This document shows, in pieces, positions 36,766 through 47,122 of a stretch of 64,000 bases of DNA; position 1 is the first letter of the stretch, and every line of letters starts with the position of its first letter. The notes beneath the pieces are model-generated. The model did not search any database. It was given only the letters and a program-made list of their open reading frames with translations, and was not told the origin of the DNA. The stretch spans positions 24,572-88,571 of the forward strand of contig NXFV01001303.1 of the NCBI GenBank assembly GCA_002803225.1, given 5' to 3'. Source of the DNA: Gamarada debralockiae. Its lineage: Eukaryota; Ascomycota; Leotiomycetes; Helotiales; Hyphodiscaceae. The translations under genes and the position numbers were made by a program.

Positions 36766-38092
36766 ATGTCGCAAAACCATCCAATGGGGCTAAAAATAAC
36801 CTACACCAATGACAGTGGTAAAGAAATTAACGTCAGAGATACTGCTATTGTTTGCTATCATTATTGCAATGACATACCTAAGATTAAGGAAGAATTGGAC
36901 ATATTTTACAACCTTTTTAAGGAGGTTGCCGCTTTTCATACAAAAGCCCAGAATATCGTGTCGGGCAAAAAGAAGAAGGCCCCTACTCCGGATAGTAAGG
37001 ACATTTTCATCCTTCGCTATGGGAACCGTGATGAGCTCCAGAAGGTTTTCGGCTGTACAACGGAAGGACTAGATAAAGCCCTATGTTGTCAAGTGGAGGA
37101 AGGACTTCAAATTGCGGCGGATGCAGACAATGGAGGGGAGGACGGACTTCAAAGCGTGGCGCATGCAGCCAATGGAGGAAGCGTGGCGCATGCAGCCAAT
37201 GGAGGGGAGAATGGACTTCAAGGCGTGGCACATACAGACAATGAAGGGGAGAAAGAGCTTCAAATTGCTCGAAGCGAGAGCACGATATCTCAGGGCAAGG
37301 GGGAACGTCAGGGCGGGAGTGGACCTCAAAACGAGAAGATTTTCCTCCCTTGGATTCGGAAGCAGGTCTCCAACCTATCTCCTAAGACTTTCCTACTTCT
37401 TGCCTACTATATATCTATCAAGGAATGGATATCGATGGTCCGGAAGAGGCAAGATGGGTTATTTGTTGATATTTGCGAAGCAATACTCCACAGCGTTGAC
37501 ATTCGAGGAGAGAAACCTTACAAGAGTTTTCGACAAGATGCTTGGGAGCGTGCGGGACTCAAAGTTAATTTTTATGAGGCACGTCCTCTTCGTAAGTATC
37601 TCACGGAGTATTTCATTTTATTTATAGGAAGGCATTTGTTGATATCCTCTTCGCAGCCGGCCCCGAGAACGCCCCAACTGCGCCGTCAATACCTACCGCT
37701 GTTCATGATGGACCAAGCAGCATTTCGAAACGTTCTCTGGAGATGGACAACCAAGCAGTCACAAAGGAGCCACCAAGGAAACGTTCGCGAACGACAGATG
37801 AAGCAACGGGGGCTGCAGATAGTAAGTCGTGGGTTTCCTATGTGTGCTCTCTAAGCTTATGATAACCACAGATGGCCTTTCTTCTGCATCTACGCCACAT
37901 CTGGATTTTCCCAATTCGGAGACCCCAGGCTCTCAAATTACAAAAATGGATATTGAAAGAGACCAAGCAGTCCTAGTCTCTATCATCGTTGAGAATGGAC
38001 TATTAGTAAAGATACTTCCTCCGAGGTTGTTACTGGTTTGTACAGTCGCAAGGCGGTGTCCAGATGGTGAACAAGACTCCTTCTATTAATTG
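36766..38092 (+). CDS. Unknown repeat-containing protein, multi-exon
   Basis: ATG 36766 (MSQNHPMGLKITYTND) opens a long first exon of about 275 residues: an unknown N-terminal region (to about residue 110), a tandem 14-residue repeat at about 111-167 (EEGLQIAADADNGG type; DNA 37096-37266), and a second region (LPWIRKQVSNLSPKTFLLLA, KSFRQDAWERAGLKVNFYEA). The single-frame reading beyond 37,591 degenerates. A GTAAGT donor at 37592 with an acceptor at 37656 moves into a better frame (GPENAPTAPSIPTAVHDGP, then a basic PPRKRSRTTDE, a possible nuclear signal). A clear intron at 37822-37871 (GTAAGT, CACAG) and a possible 40-nt one at 38006-38045 follow. The gene may continue into the duplicated module at 38152-38574. 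No family is recognised. Exon boundaries are my inference. Confidence 0.5.
37096..37266 (+). repeat. 42-bp coding minisatellite (14-aa units)
   Basis: Four units of 42 bp and one shortened 27-bp unit each encode a variant of E-x-G-L-Q-x-(V/A)-A-x-A-x-N-G-G. Every unit length is a multiple of three, so copy-number change preserves the frame, in contrast to the upstream 49-51 bp array. Confidence 0.85.
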
Positions 38093-38151
38093 GTGCAAGC
38101 TAATCAATAGCAGGTGGAATTATTTTCCGGGAGCACTGCCGTCAGGTCGTC

Positions 38152-38574
38152 ATGCGAAAGGCAGTCTTGTTAGCGTGTTTGCGAGACATTTGTGTGTCAG
38201 CATCGCTGTTAACGTTATTCTCAACCAACGCCGGCTGGTCAAAGGTTAAGCTGGAGTTTGAAGTGGATGGGGCCAAGCCAAGCATAGGTCAGATGAGGAT
38301 CTCTAAGGAGGCAGCCATGAAAATTCAGGCCAGGCTCCAGACGGAGACATTCAGCGTCGAACTTTTGTTAAAATCTTTCCAGCACATATGTGTGTCAGCA
38401 TCATTGTCAACCGGTATAAGTCGTGACAATCAGTCGTGGGTTGAGCTAGTGTTTGAAGTAGATGGCATATTAAGCACAAGTAAGATGGAGATTTCTGAAG
38501 AGGTAGCCAATAGAATTGTGGAGAATTTGGAGGTGAAGGAGAAGGAGTTCAGCCTCTATACAGATGTATCATAG
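38152..38574 (+). CDS. Duplicated-module protein or 3' exon, 140 aa
   Basis: A 140-residue frame from ATG 38152 to TAG 38574 contains two tandem modules about 61 residues apart. Each has the pattern I-C-V-S-A-S-L, then W, then F-E-V-D-G, then M-x-I-S-x-E-(A/V)-A. Compare RDICVSASL/KLEFEVDG/MRISKEAAMKI with QHICVSASL/ELVFEVDG/MEISEEVANRI. The duplication shows this is the correct frame. The N-terminal MRKAVLLACLR could be a weak signal sequence, but the second module starts with similar hydrophobics (ELLLKSFQ), so it more likely belongs to the module. It may be the last exon of the gene starting at 36766. The family is not recognised. Confidence 0.5.
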   Translation: MRKAVLLACLRDICVSASLLTLFSTNAGWSKVKLEFEVDGAKPSIGQMRISKEAAMKIQARLQTETFSVELLLKSFQHICVSASLSTGISRDNQSWVELVFEVDGILSTSKMEISEEVANRIVENLEVKEKEFSLYTDVS

Positions 38575-38598
38575 AACACAGGATCGTCATAATAGAAC

Positions 38599-39041
38599 TC
38601 AGCTTCCGTCATAATAGAACTCAGCATCTCCGGAGATCTGATCGCCCTGGTTCACAGCAACAACGCACCATCCGGTCTCTTCCGGCGGTATTGGGTAAGC
38701 TTCAAATCCACTCCTCACGATCCATATTCCACTAATGCTGGATTTATTAAGCAGGATTGCATGTACCCCCTCGGGCACGACTGCCATACCACCGGTTGGT
38801 TGTTGGTCACTCCACTTGATATTTTCTGTAGAAGCATGGATGGAAGTCAGCCTATCGTATACCCCTGAAGCATATATACAAGACTTACGAAGTGTTTGGC
38901 CCAGCCTAGAGCAGCGGGGTCATTTTTTCCAGTGACAGCCACGATCTTCTGTTCCTCCCTGCGTTCCTCCTTCTGTTCCCCCTTCTGTTCCTCCCTCTCC
39001 TTCCTGTTGTCTCTTGTATTCCCTTTATTATGTTTTGGCAT
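38599..39041 (-). CDS. Small two-exon protein, unknown
   Basis: ATG 39041 opens a highly charged Lys/Glu/Gln/Arg segment (REEQKGEQKEERREEQK) followed by AVTGKNDPAALGWAKHF. A strong intron candidate follows: GTAAGT donor at 38888, GCTGAC branch site, CTACAG acceptor ending 38826. The second exon reads best in the frame NIKWSDQQPTGGMAVVPEGV, then SGIWIVRSGFEAYPIPPEE, CVVAVNQGDQISGDAEF and a stop at 38599. That frame needs the donor four bases further on (GTCTTG) or a compensating indel. The compact beta-rich C-terminus resembles a small lectin-like or effector-like fold, but this is only an impression. It converges on the gene to its left. Confidence 0.45.
38942..39008. repeat. Pyrimidine-rich CTTCTGTTCCTCC repeat
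   Basis: Imperfect repeats of CTGTTCCTCC and CGTTCCTCCTT lie on the plus strand; on the minus strand they encode the Glu/Lys/Gln-rich stretch of the small gene at 38599-39041. Confidence 0.75.
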
Positions 39042-39049
39042 ATCCGACC

Positions 39050-40320
39050 CTTAGTGAAATCGTTGATAGTTGGGCGATCGGAGGTAAATCGACGCTGGTC
39101 TTTCGAGATCCGCGGTCCATGAGACAGTGCAAAAAGCGTTGGTGAAATTCTTATGTATCGCTACCCAACGCTCTTCTATGTTGGGCCGAGTGTCGCAATC
39201 GCCGGCCGCGCCGCTCGCTCAAGTACTGTCCGTCGTATTGCCTCACCAGGAGTGTCTCGATACCTGAATGATGTGGCTTCTGCACACACGTTGTGCTGTC
39301 TTCTTGGTAGATTGAATGAGGAGTCGCATCTTGATCGCGACCAAGGAGCCTAAAAAGTCGCGTTTAGTTCGATGCTTTTACCGAGTGGGTAGTGTGGGTA
39401 CCCCACCACCATATAAAAGCATTTTCGGTGATCAGCCTGACCCCACGTCCGGCCTCGGCGAAGCTTTGCGCCTCATCACTTAGGCAGCGGCATAAGGCAG
39501 GCAGCAAGGCTGCACACCGCCATGAAAGTAGGCAGACTGGGGAGTTCGCCGAACGGAAGCCAACCAGTGAAGGAAGGAAAATTAACCAGAACAATTCGAA
39601 ATCATCCTTGGGGTTTGCCCGAGCCAATCAAGCTGCAATTCAGTCGAATGCATGTCGTCGAAAAGGAAGATATACCACGATTGATTGTTAGTAAAATCTT
39701 CCAAAAAAAATAAGGTAGAGCAAAGACGCAGTAAATAAATGGAGAAAAAAGTGAAGAGGGGAAGAGTCGTATTATATTAAGGATTCCATTCTCTCCGCAA
39801 AGACACGATCGCCAGCTGGCTTGCCGCGTCGCTTATGATAGGCTGAGACGTTTGAGCTGTCACCGCAGTCACTGCAGTCACATTCATTATATGCAGCTCG
39901 CATTTGCTAGTGATGCCCAAAGTTGCTACGTAGCCCTGAGTTCCATGCTGTTTCTCTGTTATATGAAAAACAAGGTATTACTTATGCTCCGGATCTTACC
40001 TTCGATCAAACGTTCTCTGTACGTCGTTGCAGAACCTTGAAAAGTCGTGGTGGCGAACTGACGGCGTGAGGGGTTGCGGGAGATCAATAAACGGTGACCA
40101 GATCTTCGGAACACAGGATAGTGCGGTGACGGCTTTCTAAGGCGGGTGCTGGGCGCTTTGTCAATATTCGTTGACAGTTTTCTCGTTCTTATGACAGCCA
40201 AGGCTCCACCTGTTACTTTGCAATGAATTTGATGGGACTTGAAGAGCCGTGAAGTCAGGCAGGGCGTCCATTGTCAAGCGAGCAGTCTGCTTTGGGCAGG
40301 GAGGCATTTCAATGTTGCAT
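39050..40320. other. Unassigned normal-composition interval
   Basis: Several open frames of 60-99 codons overlap on both strands, none with a recognisable domain or a clear intron chain. I see no repeats or RNA genes. It may hold decayed coding sequence. Confidence 0.35.
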
Positions 40321-40329
40321 ATATCCAGT

Positions 40330-41200
40330 CATTTTAGGATGAGGGCGAGGAGGAGGGGAATATGACGCCTCATCGCCCGATATCCCCGGTTCTGGCTAAT
40401 GCTCGGTGTGTTCTCCGGCTTCTACACCCGATTGGAACGCAGACGGGACCACAGGAAAGTTTCCTCCTAGGTTTCAGCCACTGGTAGCTCCCGAAGCTTT
40501 CAGGAGCAAAAGTATGGAATTCTGTCAGCATACGGTAATGATCTACGCTGGAAATACTCCTCAAAGCCCTGCTCTAGCTGGCATTATCCTACTAAGGTAC
40601 CTTGATTCTCATACGCCACAGATCAACGCATCCCTACTACTTCTGTGGACTTTATAGAGTTATTGCATTTGCAAAGGACTCTATTCTCCTTTTTAAATAT
40701 GCCTCATTAATCAATATTCTGGCATTTGGATTACAAAGTCTTAGTGGAACCTTGAGGTACTCCTCCCTCATTATTCTCCCGAATCTTCTATTAATAGCCA
40801 ACCTTCTCACCGAGGAACAACGGCTATTTGCCGTTAACCATGTGACGGCGAATACACAGGGAAGAACCGCCATTTTCAAAAAACAACCCACTCAAACATT
40901 ACAAGATCCAAAGACGCGGATCCTGTTCGTAATGGCTGTTGGCGCGCAAGTCCCGAACTCGGCGTACTAGCTTCACGATACTAGTTTCGGATTCGATACT
41001 CTTAGGACGCAATATCCCTAAATCTCAGTTTCTGGCTTTGCTTGTGGGAGGATATATATGCACGAAATGGCTGAATAATACGGATGCCTACGATGATTGT
41101 TGCGAATACGAATTGTGTCCTCAGAGCACCTGCCACGAACTCGAACGAGCCCTTCCCCAACTAGAACAAGAAATACTCCTTATCTGCCACTAACCCTTCT
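40330..41200 (+). pseudogene. MFS transporter relic, DAL5/allantoate permease-like
   Basis: In shifting plus-strand frames the order of a fungal anion:cation symporter (MFS) is visible: ILAFGLQSLSGTLRYSSLII (about 40,720), LTEEQRLFAVNHVTANTQG (the conserved cytoplasmic motif between TM6 and TM7), FKKQ, LQDPKTRILFVMAVGAQVPN (family: DPKTW; Trp replaced by Arg), then, after a frameshift, TSFTILVSDSILLGRNIPKS and QFLALLVGGYI. The N-terminal half is missing or unreadable and the C-terminal half decays after about 41,110. An intact member has 12 membrane segments and imports allantoate, nicotinate or related organic anions. This copy is broken by at least two frameshifts. Confidence 0.7.
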
Positions 41201-41334
41201 CCTAGATGAGGAGCATACCCGACGTTCTAGCAGTTGATCTCAACAGCATGCATTTGATAAGACATCATTCTACGCCTCAGACCTCATCACCAAGGAATCA
41301 TGACAAACAACGTGTTAATGGCAGGGAACAACAC

Positions 41335-41394
41335 CGACCTCCTCCTGCGCGACCTCCTGCGCGACCTCCTGCGCGACCTCCTGCGCGACTTCCT
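41335..41394 (+). repeat. 12-bp tandem repeat CGACCTCCTGCG
   Basis: Four perfect copies (41335-41382) and one degenerate copy. One plus frame would give R-P-P-A repeats, but the surrounding frame shows no gene. Confidence 0.95.
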
Positions 41395-41399
41395 CCACG

Positions 41400-42710
41400 A
41401 CCCTCTCCACCACGACCTCCACAAGACCCGTCCACATCCGCAAGAGTGATGAGCAGATTGTTGTTGGTTTATCTTCGAGTGCCAGTGGGACAACGATAAC
41501 GACAGCCAGTTGAACAGGGACGACCACTGTGACCTCCTGTGATTTAGCAGAGGAGGATTCACCAGTTGATCGGCTCGCACATTGGCATCGAGTGTCAACA
41601 CCGGAGGTCCTAGGGGCAGCAGCAGATTCCGCACAATGTCAGCCAGCACCGGTAATGTCTACGCACCAACCGCAGCACCTCTACCCACACAAGCTCTTTA
41701 CATTCGAAAAAATGATCTTCCCACTGCGATATCACCATCTCTGATTCGATCTCTTGATGAAATCAACTAGCAGTCAACACCAGAGTCTGCTCACCCTCGC
41801 GCTTTGGGAACCAGCAACCTAAACAAATGATACTCTCTCACGGGCCAGACAATTGCGACGGACGATCTCATGATATACCCAACTATCAAACTCCACATTG
41901 ACACAACGTACACAAGATCCTCAAACCAACTTGTTCACAATCCACCAGCAACCTAAACGGTGGTAATCACGAAGACATTGCAGGAACAGCCCAGATCAAT
42001 CTACCGCACATAATACACCCGAGAAGAGATAACCATGTCCTATATTTCAACAAGCTACACGAAACAAAGGGTCCTCCGGATATGGCTTGCGGGCCAGCAA
42101 TGAACTGACTCCTAACAACATATGGCATATGAGCATACGAGCTTGAGGTGAGGGAATTGGGATTGAACTTGGGAGTAATAATGGAGATGCTCATATATGG
42201 GATTGTGATTGCTCCTCATTCACGGAGATTCTGCTACCCATTCACGTCGGTGAACATGCACTTCTTGTTTAGCCAACGATTGAAATATGACAAATAAGAC
42301 ATATGTGATGCCAGAGACCTGCAAGGAATGAAACTTGAATATGAAACCAGCCTAGGCTCTGACCCAACCCCCGAAAGCAGTTGCTCACAAATCGCCGTAC
42401 AAATTGCATAAGTAATATCAGGCAAATATTCATCCAATACAGCGCACTACACTCCTTGTTCAAGCCAAACAGCGTGGCCCCGCACCTAGCCCTTGTCAAC
42501 CAATATCAGATGCTGTATCTTAGCCGCGGAACACGGGCTGTTGGCTATGCCTCGCTATAACTTCCACGCCGCTGATAGGTCTTGGCAGGTAGGGTTGGCT
42601 CAGCTCTCATCTGCATTCACAATCACGCGCCCCGTTGCGCCCTGTAGTGCCGGACCGCAAGCTCGAGAGCCGTATTCATTGTTATAGCCCTTGCTTCTTT
42701 TTGCGCCGCA
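41400..42710. other. Unassigned interval after transporter relic
   Basis: Normal composition with open frames up to 76 codons on both strands and no recognisable domain. The last part (42,500-42,710) is GC-richer and borders a RIP block. Confidence 0.35.
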
Positions 42711-42719
42711 CAGAACGAA

Positions 42720-43690
42720 GACCAAATCCAATCTCCTCATTTACTAGAGGTTATTCTCAACTAACGCAGGGCCTCGTGGCATAAACCTGGAAAGAGGCGG
42801 TAAGTACTCTTAGACCGATTGCGCCGATAACAGTTATTCCTATAGTATACCTGGTTAAAGAAACTCAAAGAAAGCTGATATTAGAATCCAGGGGAAACAA
42901 CTAGACAGCCTAATCGTCGCTAAAGCTTAACTATATACTGAGAAAGAAGATCGGCCGGGCTCATTACGGTCGTGTTATCTCTTGGGATCCGCTCACACCT
43001 ATATAATCCTAACATAGTAGAAGAATAGTTGCAAGTACAGGATACACAGTATTTTGTATAACTACCCCTAACCCAATATAAGACTATCCTACGTCTTACC
43101 CTTATCAGATTAATATTAGACTGCATCCTAACTAATCTATACTAGCCGCCAAAGGTACCTTAATAGTAGATTCCTACCCAGTTTAATAACTTTATATAGA
43201 TAAGTAGCTCCTCTTGTTTTTCAGTAGAATATAATTAGTCGACTTCATATCTTTATAGCCTTCAGTATCCTCGCCTCTTCTATTATTACTCCCTATACCA
43301 CAGATTATTTAACTTTATTTAACGCTTGATTTTTTTTATCTATTACTGTACTCTACTACTTGTCTCTCTAAATCTCTCCCTTATATACTAAATAACCTCC
43401 TTTGCATCTTAGCTAACTAAGCCAAATATAAAAGTTATCATTATTCAAGTATAGTTCATAGTAAGACTCTTAGTTTCCTTACTAATATTATATAAAGGAT
43501 AGGCCATTCGATATTAGGAATAAGGTAATTGATATCGAACTTAAAGCCAAGTATAGGGATACCTTACTAAAAGAAGCAGACCCGGAAGGTAGAAGTCTTC
43601 TTGCCTTGCCAATAGCGATTCTTAGTGAGCTTTGATTTTACAAGAATCTATTCAATTATTTAACAAGCTTTAGCGTCTGAGTCTGTGTCT
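42720..43690. repeat. RIP-degraded block
   Basis: TA-rich and CA-poor, with dense stops. No domain read. Confidence 0.55.
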
Positions 43691-43723
43691 GACACACTCA
43701 TCTATACCTATATCACCTAGGCA

Positions 43724-43999
43724 ATGGAGAAAGCAATGGAATACAGGTACTTTGTCCTCCTAGCGCTTGCTCTATGGTCAGAGTCGTCCCGATACTGGAC
43801 AAGAGCCGTTCTGTTGAATCCAAAGGGTGACATTATAGCGGACTGCAAAAGATTCTTGTTGGACGATAACACTAAGAGCGGCGAGAACAGTTACATCCAT
43901 ATCCCCCGGGTTGAGCCGGTCTTGGGTACCAGTAAGTGGCCTACAAAGACTTTTGGGCATAATTATGTGATACTCGATAGATCACTGGCTAATCATTAA
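43724..43999 (+). CDS. Putative small protein or 5' exon, 91 aa
   Basis: ATG 43724 (MEKAMEYRYF) opens a 91-codon frame with normal codon composition inside a RIP-affected region. Residues 8-20 are hydrophobic (YFVLLALALW), then RAVLLNPKGDIIADCKRFLL and VEPVLGTSKWPTKTFGHN. No family is recognised. It lies 60-100 bases before a degraded plus-strand coding relic and could be its first exon, or a small secreted protein with a weak signal segment. Confidence 0.3.
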   Translation: MEKAMEYRYFVLLALALWSESSRYWTRAVLLNPKGDIIADCKRFLLDDNTKSGENSYIHIPRVEPVLGTSKWPTKTFGHNYVILDRSLANH

Positions 44000-44062
44000 A
44001 CTTAGACATAGCTCTCGAGTAAGGTCGCTCTATCTCTTGCATGACAATGGAATACTGATCAT

Positions 44063-44970
44063 GAATAGACGTTACAAGTGCGATGGACTTAAGAAAAGGG
44101 AGACGATATAGTGTAGCTGGAAGTTTATATTGAAAATTGAAAAAGTAGAACATCGTTTTGTTATGCTTTCAATGGCATAGCCCGCACAATAAGATAGGAT
44201 ATCCGAGGAACCGGAAATAGACACATTGAAGTATTGGATTAAGCAACTGGAATCTAATAGTAAGAATGTAGTCGTTATAATTGCGAATCAAACGGGAAAG
44301 GGTAGTGATATTCGGTACACTAGCACAAGTATAGTTCTGAAAATCCGAAGTAGCAAGGCAAAATAGTATGATATATTAGGTCGAGCTAAGGAAAAGGTTC
44401 TAGTTATTAATACAACTAAAAGGACGAAAGGAGAGTTTCTAGATGGAGATAATACTCCAAAGGCCCTAACTCTACCACTGGAGTCCGGCGCGATTACTAA
44501 CATCAATAATACCACTCCTGTACACTTGAGAGTAAACACCAAAGCTACCTAGGAGCTTCCGATCCGGGGTTAAGACACTATTACTAGAGAACCCCCTTCA
44601 GGTACTCCGAGAGAAATCATTCGTGTGTTCGCAAACGAAAATTTTTCACAGCCAACTTCAACAGCGCCTAAAGGTCACAAATCATATATTAGTTAATCTT
44701 TAACTCCATAACTAAATCCTATAACCCAGCGATTAACTATACAGAAATCACGAAATCCAAGTCGGACCCGACAGCTAGGCCAGGGTAGATATCCGCTATG
44801 TCCTAATACGGAACTCAGTACTCAATTTAGCCCGAATCCTCCTCTCACAAGCGGTCAACGTAGTCACCGCTCACAAAGCGCTCCGCCGCCATAATTTTCT
44901 AGTAATTATAATAGATAGTAATATACTACTCATTTGACATCGAATTTAGCTAGAGTTATAGGATAGTCTC
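44063..44970 (+). pseudogene. Unknown protein relic with Gln-to-stop damage
   Basis: One plus-strand frame is protein-like for 900 bases and is interrupted almost only by TAG/TAA. Pieces in order: RYKCDGLKKRETI, CSWKFILKIEKVEHRFVML, EEPEIDTLKYWIKQLESNSK, NTPKALTLPLESGAITNINN, then a long Ser/Thr/Pro/Gln-rich tail (HRSQSAPPP). The Cys-containing basic start followed by a disordered tail suggests a DNA-binding or transposon-associated protein, but I cannot name a family. The damage is lighter than in the neighbouring RIP blocks. Confidence 0.5.
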
Positions 44971-45189
44971 GGAGTTATTAATGAATCATTTCTGCATATT
45001 CTCTTTATTTACTACACTCAATCTCTCACTATCTGATGGTACGCGGAACCAGTATTAGCTTCAGGAAGGATATCAAAGTCTTAGTGACAATAAAACAAAA
45101 GTCCAGTGATTTTCAAGAGAGACAATAAACATAACACCCTCCAATGACAAAATTTTCGTAAGACCAGACAGACAAGGCCGAAATGCCAC

Positions 45190-46095
45190 CTATACTACTG
45201 TCCCGTTTCCATAAGCCCAATAACCTTCTCGGAAGTAGTGGCTCGTTAACTGAAGACAGTCACTAGAGTTCTGTTGGCCTTGTATCCACAACAAACCATC
45301 CGGGCCTGAGATGGCAGACCATCCCACTGGACAGGGTTGGGCACTATAGCCACTGTAGAGATCGGTAGTTGATAGTATTGGGATCAACGTTGGACTAAAG
45401 GTGCTCTGATTCGCTACTTCGCAGCTATTAAAGCCAAGAGGATAGGCGTTACAACCAGGTTGATCATCGATTTGATCTATATTGTCGACGTTGCCAATTG
45501 ACTCGCGAAAATTATTAGTAAGGCTAGGCCGTGGAGTAATATATTGGAAACTAGGAGATTCTCTCGGGGTTTGGAGCTTGTTATTGACAACATCGTCAAT
45601 CGTGTAGAAGGCGACTAGAGAGTACGAGACTCCTTCAACTTTGACAGAGATGGTCTTCTTCATTAATCCTCCTGCCTTGAATGCAAAGGAATCCACAAGT
45701 GATCCAACCAAAGATTTTTCCAGTTTCGAGATTTTGCTAATTCCAGTAGATTGACCCTTGCGCTTTATGCCTTTCCTCTTCTCCTTTAGGAGAAATAGCC
45801 GCTCTAATTCGCGGTAGATCAAAAAGTTGCCCAACGTTCGGCTGGGGCTCCACGGAATGTCGTCACTCCACCGTACTATTCCAGAATCCTGCGTATAGAT
45901 AAAAACATTTCCGCTCTTAGTAAGTACGGCTCGTTCTGTACCGGAGGGACGATAAGGCAAGGGATCAAGCTTATTGCAAAGGCAAGCTTCGACGAGGACA
46001 AGAGCATCTTCTGTATCGGAAATGAACCCGATAAACGTAGGCGAGTATTTGGAGGTAGAAGCTATCCTGAGGTAGAGTGGGTATGTGGATAGTTG
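45190..46095 (-). CDS. Gti1/Pac2 (WOPR) family regulator, 5' end unresolved
   Basis: The minus-strand frame carries the WOPR DNA-binding signature of the Wor1/Ryp1/Gti1/Pac2 family: PTFIGFISDTEDALVLVEAC at the N-terminus, then GTERAVLTKSGNVFIYTQ, GIVRWSDDIPWSPSRTLGNF, LIYREL, and the second half KSLVGSLVDSFAFKAGGLMK, KTISVKVEGVSYSLVAFYTI. A Ser/Thr-rich C-terminal tail ends at TAG 45190. WOPR proteins are fungal transcription regulators of morphology, sporulation and effector or toxin gene programmes. There is no ATG before the domain: the frame is open to a TGA at 46110, and a CTTTTCAG acceptor ends at 46096, so an upstream exon with the start is likely but not found. No stops or frameshifts occur within the domain, so the gene may be functional. 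The last 110 residues are family-specific and of unknown role. Confidence 0.85.
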   Translation of the reverse strand, partial: QLSTYPLYLRIASTSKYSPTFIGFISDTEDALVLVEACLCNKLDPLPYRPSGTERAVLTKSGNVFIYTQDSGIVRWSDDIPWSPSRTLGNFLIYRELERLFLLKEKRKGIKRKGQSTGISKISKLEKSLVGSLVDSFAFKAGGLMKKTISVKVEGVSYSLVAFYTIDDVVNNKLQTPRESPSFQYITPRPSLTNNFRESIGNVDNIDQIDDQPGCNAYPLGFNSCEVANQSTFSPTLIPILSTTDLYSGYSAQPCPVGWSAISGPDGLLWIQGQQNSSDCLQLTSHYFREGYWAYGNGTVV

Positions 46096-46119
46096 CTGAA
46101 AAGAGGGTCAAAGATATTT

Positions 46120-46840
46120 GCGGATTGTATGCTTTAAAAACAGTGTATAAAGAAAGCTCGGCAACTCTCTCAGAAGATTTATGAGGTCAATCGTGCATTT
46201 ATGATAGGGCGCTACCTCCGTGCTATGATATGGTACATTCTCATGTGGTGGTATAGCTTAGGCCTGTGAGATGGTCTTGCCCTAGCTCGGGATGCTGAGC
46301 TCGGATGTGGCAGGCTCGTAGTGGTGGGAGAGGCTTACTCCATGAAATGACACTGGGAATGGCAAACAGGGATTGGTAACAAACAGGGGTGTTTCTTACC
46401 CATCCTTGTCAACGTGGTCGGGACGCAACCCGACCACTACTCGCTACACCATACCTATCAAATCGCGGCATAGCTTGTCTCAGAGTATGGCCTCGACCCA
46501 CGGCAGAGCTATTACTGTCTATGTCCGTGGGGATTCCGAAAGATTTCATCGGCTCAGTCGAGTTCCTCTAAGTAAGTTACTTTGGGCTAGCCTGCTATTG
46601 GCAGAGGTGCTAGCATGAATTTCGAAGCCTTGAATATTATCGATAAATCGAAAATTGTGGATAAGATGGAACGGATAGGGAGCGATCACGCGAGTGTGGT
46701 AGCCTCAGGCAAGATTTAAGGCCGCCCACCCCTTTTTTTAGCGAAGCCGCCAAGCAGGGAAGACGCCTTAATGCACGTGGGATGAAACTGATCGCCGGGA
46801 AAATCCGTGATGTAGAAGATCGCAGCTGGCAATAAATAAC
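46120..46840. other. Region upstream of WOPR gene
   Basis: This should hold the promoter and possibly a first exon of the minus-strand WOPR gene. A candidate is ATGGAGTAAGC on the minus strand near 46,340, where an ATG is followed at once by a GTAAGC donor; this is weak. The plus-strand frame at 46373-46618 has no domain. Confidence 0.3.
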
Positions 46841-47065
46841 TTACTTGCGCCTGATTTGTGTGAGGTTCAGGGGGGCAGTGTGGCATTTGTAGTCAATCCC
46901 TGGAGGGCAATCCCAGCCAGGTGATGCAGTAAATGAGATCCTTCTGTTGCAAATCATATTCGTCGGAAGCCCATTCGTGCAGTATTTTGCCATGTATATG
47001 CATGAGGTCGGATCGATTTCGGTGAGTGTGCAAACGGGCCTAGCGCGTCGTTTCAATAATGTCAT
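46841..47065 (-). CDS. Possible small Cys-containing protein, 74 aa
   Basis: From ATG 47065 (MTLLKRRARPVC) a 74-residue frame ends at TAA 46841 and contains six Cys, with a CNRRISFTASPGWDCPPG segment. It has no clear signal peptide. A diverged copy of the same DNA lies at 48,270-48,533, where the frame is broken early. I do not recognise the family, and it may not be coding. Confidence 0.25.
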   Translation of the reverse strand: MTLLKRRARPVCTLTEIDPTSCIYMAKYCTNGLPTNMICNRRISFTASPGWDCPPGIDYKCHTAPLNLTQIRRK

Positions 47066-47113
47066 TGGGTGCTTAGCATCCGAGGCGTCCCCCCTCCCCG
47101 AGAGTTCCCTAGC
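46890..47113. repeat. Local direct duplication, copy A
   Basis: This stretch aligns with 48,270-48,533 in the same orientation. Shared blocks include CATGAGATCGGAT/CATGAGGTCGGAT, ATTTCGGTGAGT, GCGTCGTTTCAATAATGTCA with TTGGGT, and GCGTCCCCCCTC/ACGTCCCCCCTC followed by GAGAGTTCC. The flanks are unrelated, so a segment of about 230 bp was duplicated and then diverged by substitutions and small indels. Confidence 0.8.
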
Positions 47114-47122
47114 CAACTTCGA

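Noticed and set aside
41206..41499. RPPA-repeat protein on the plus strand
   Set aside because: The Pro/Arg run comes from the 12-bp repeat, and the flanking residues look like frameshifted transporter relic and spacer.
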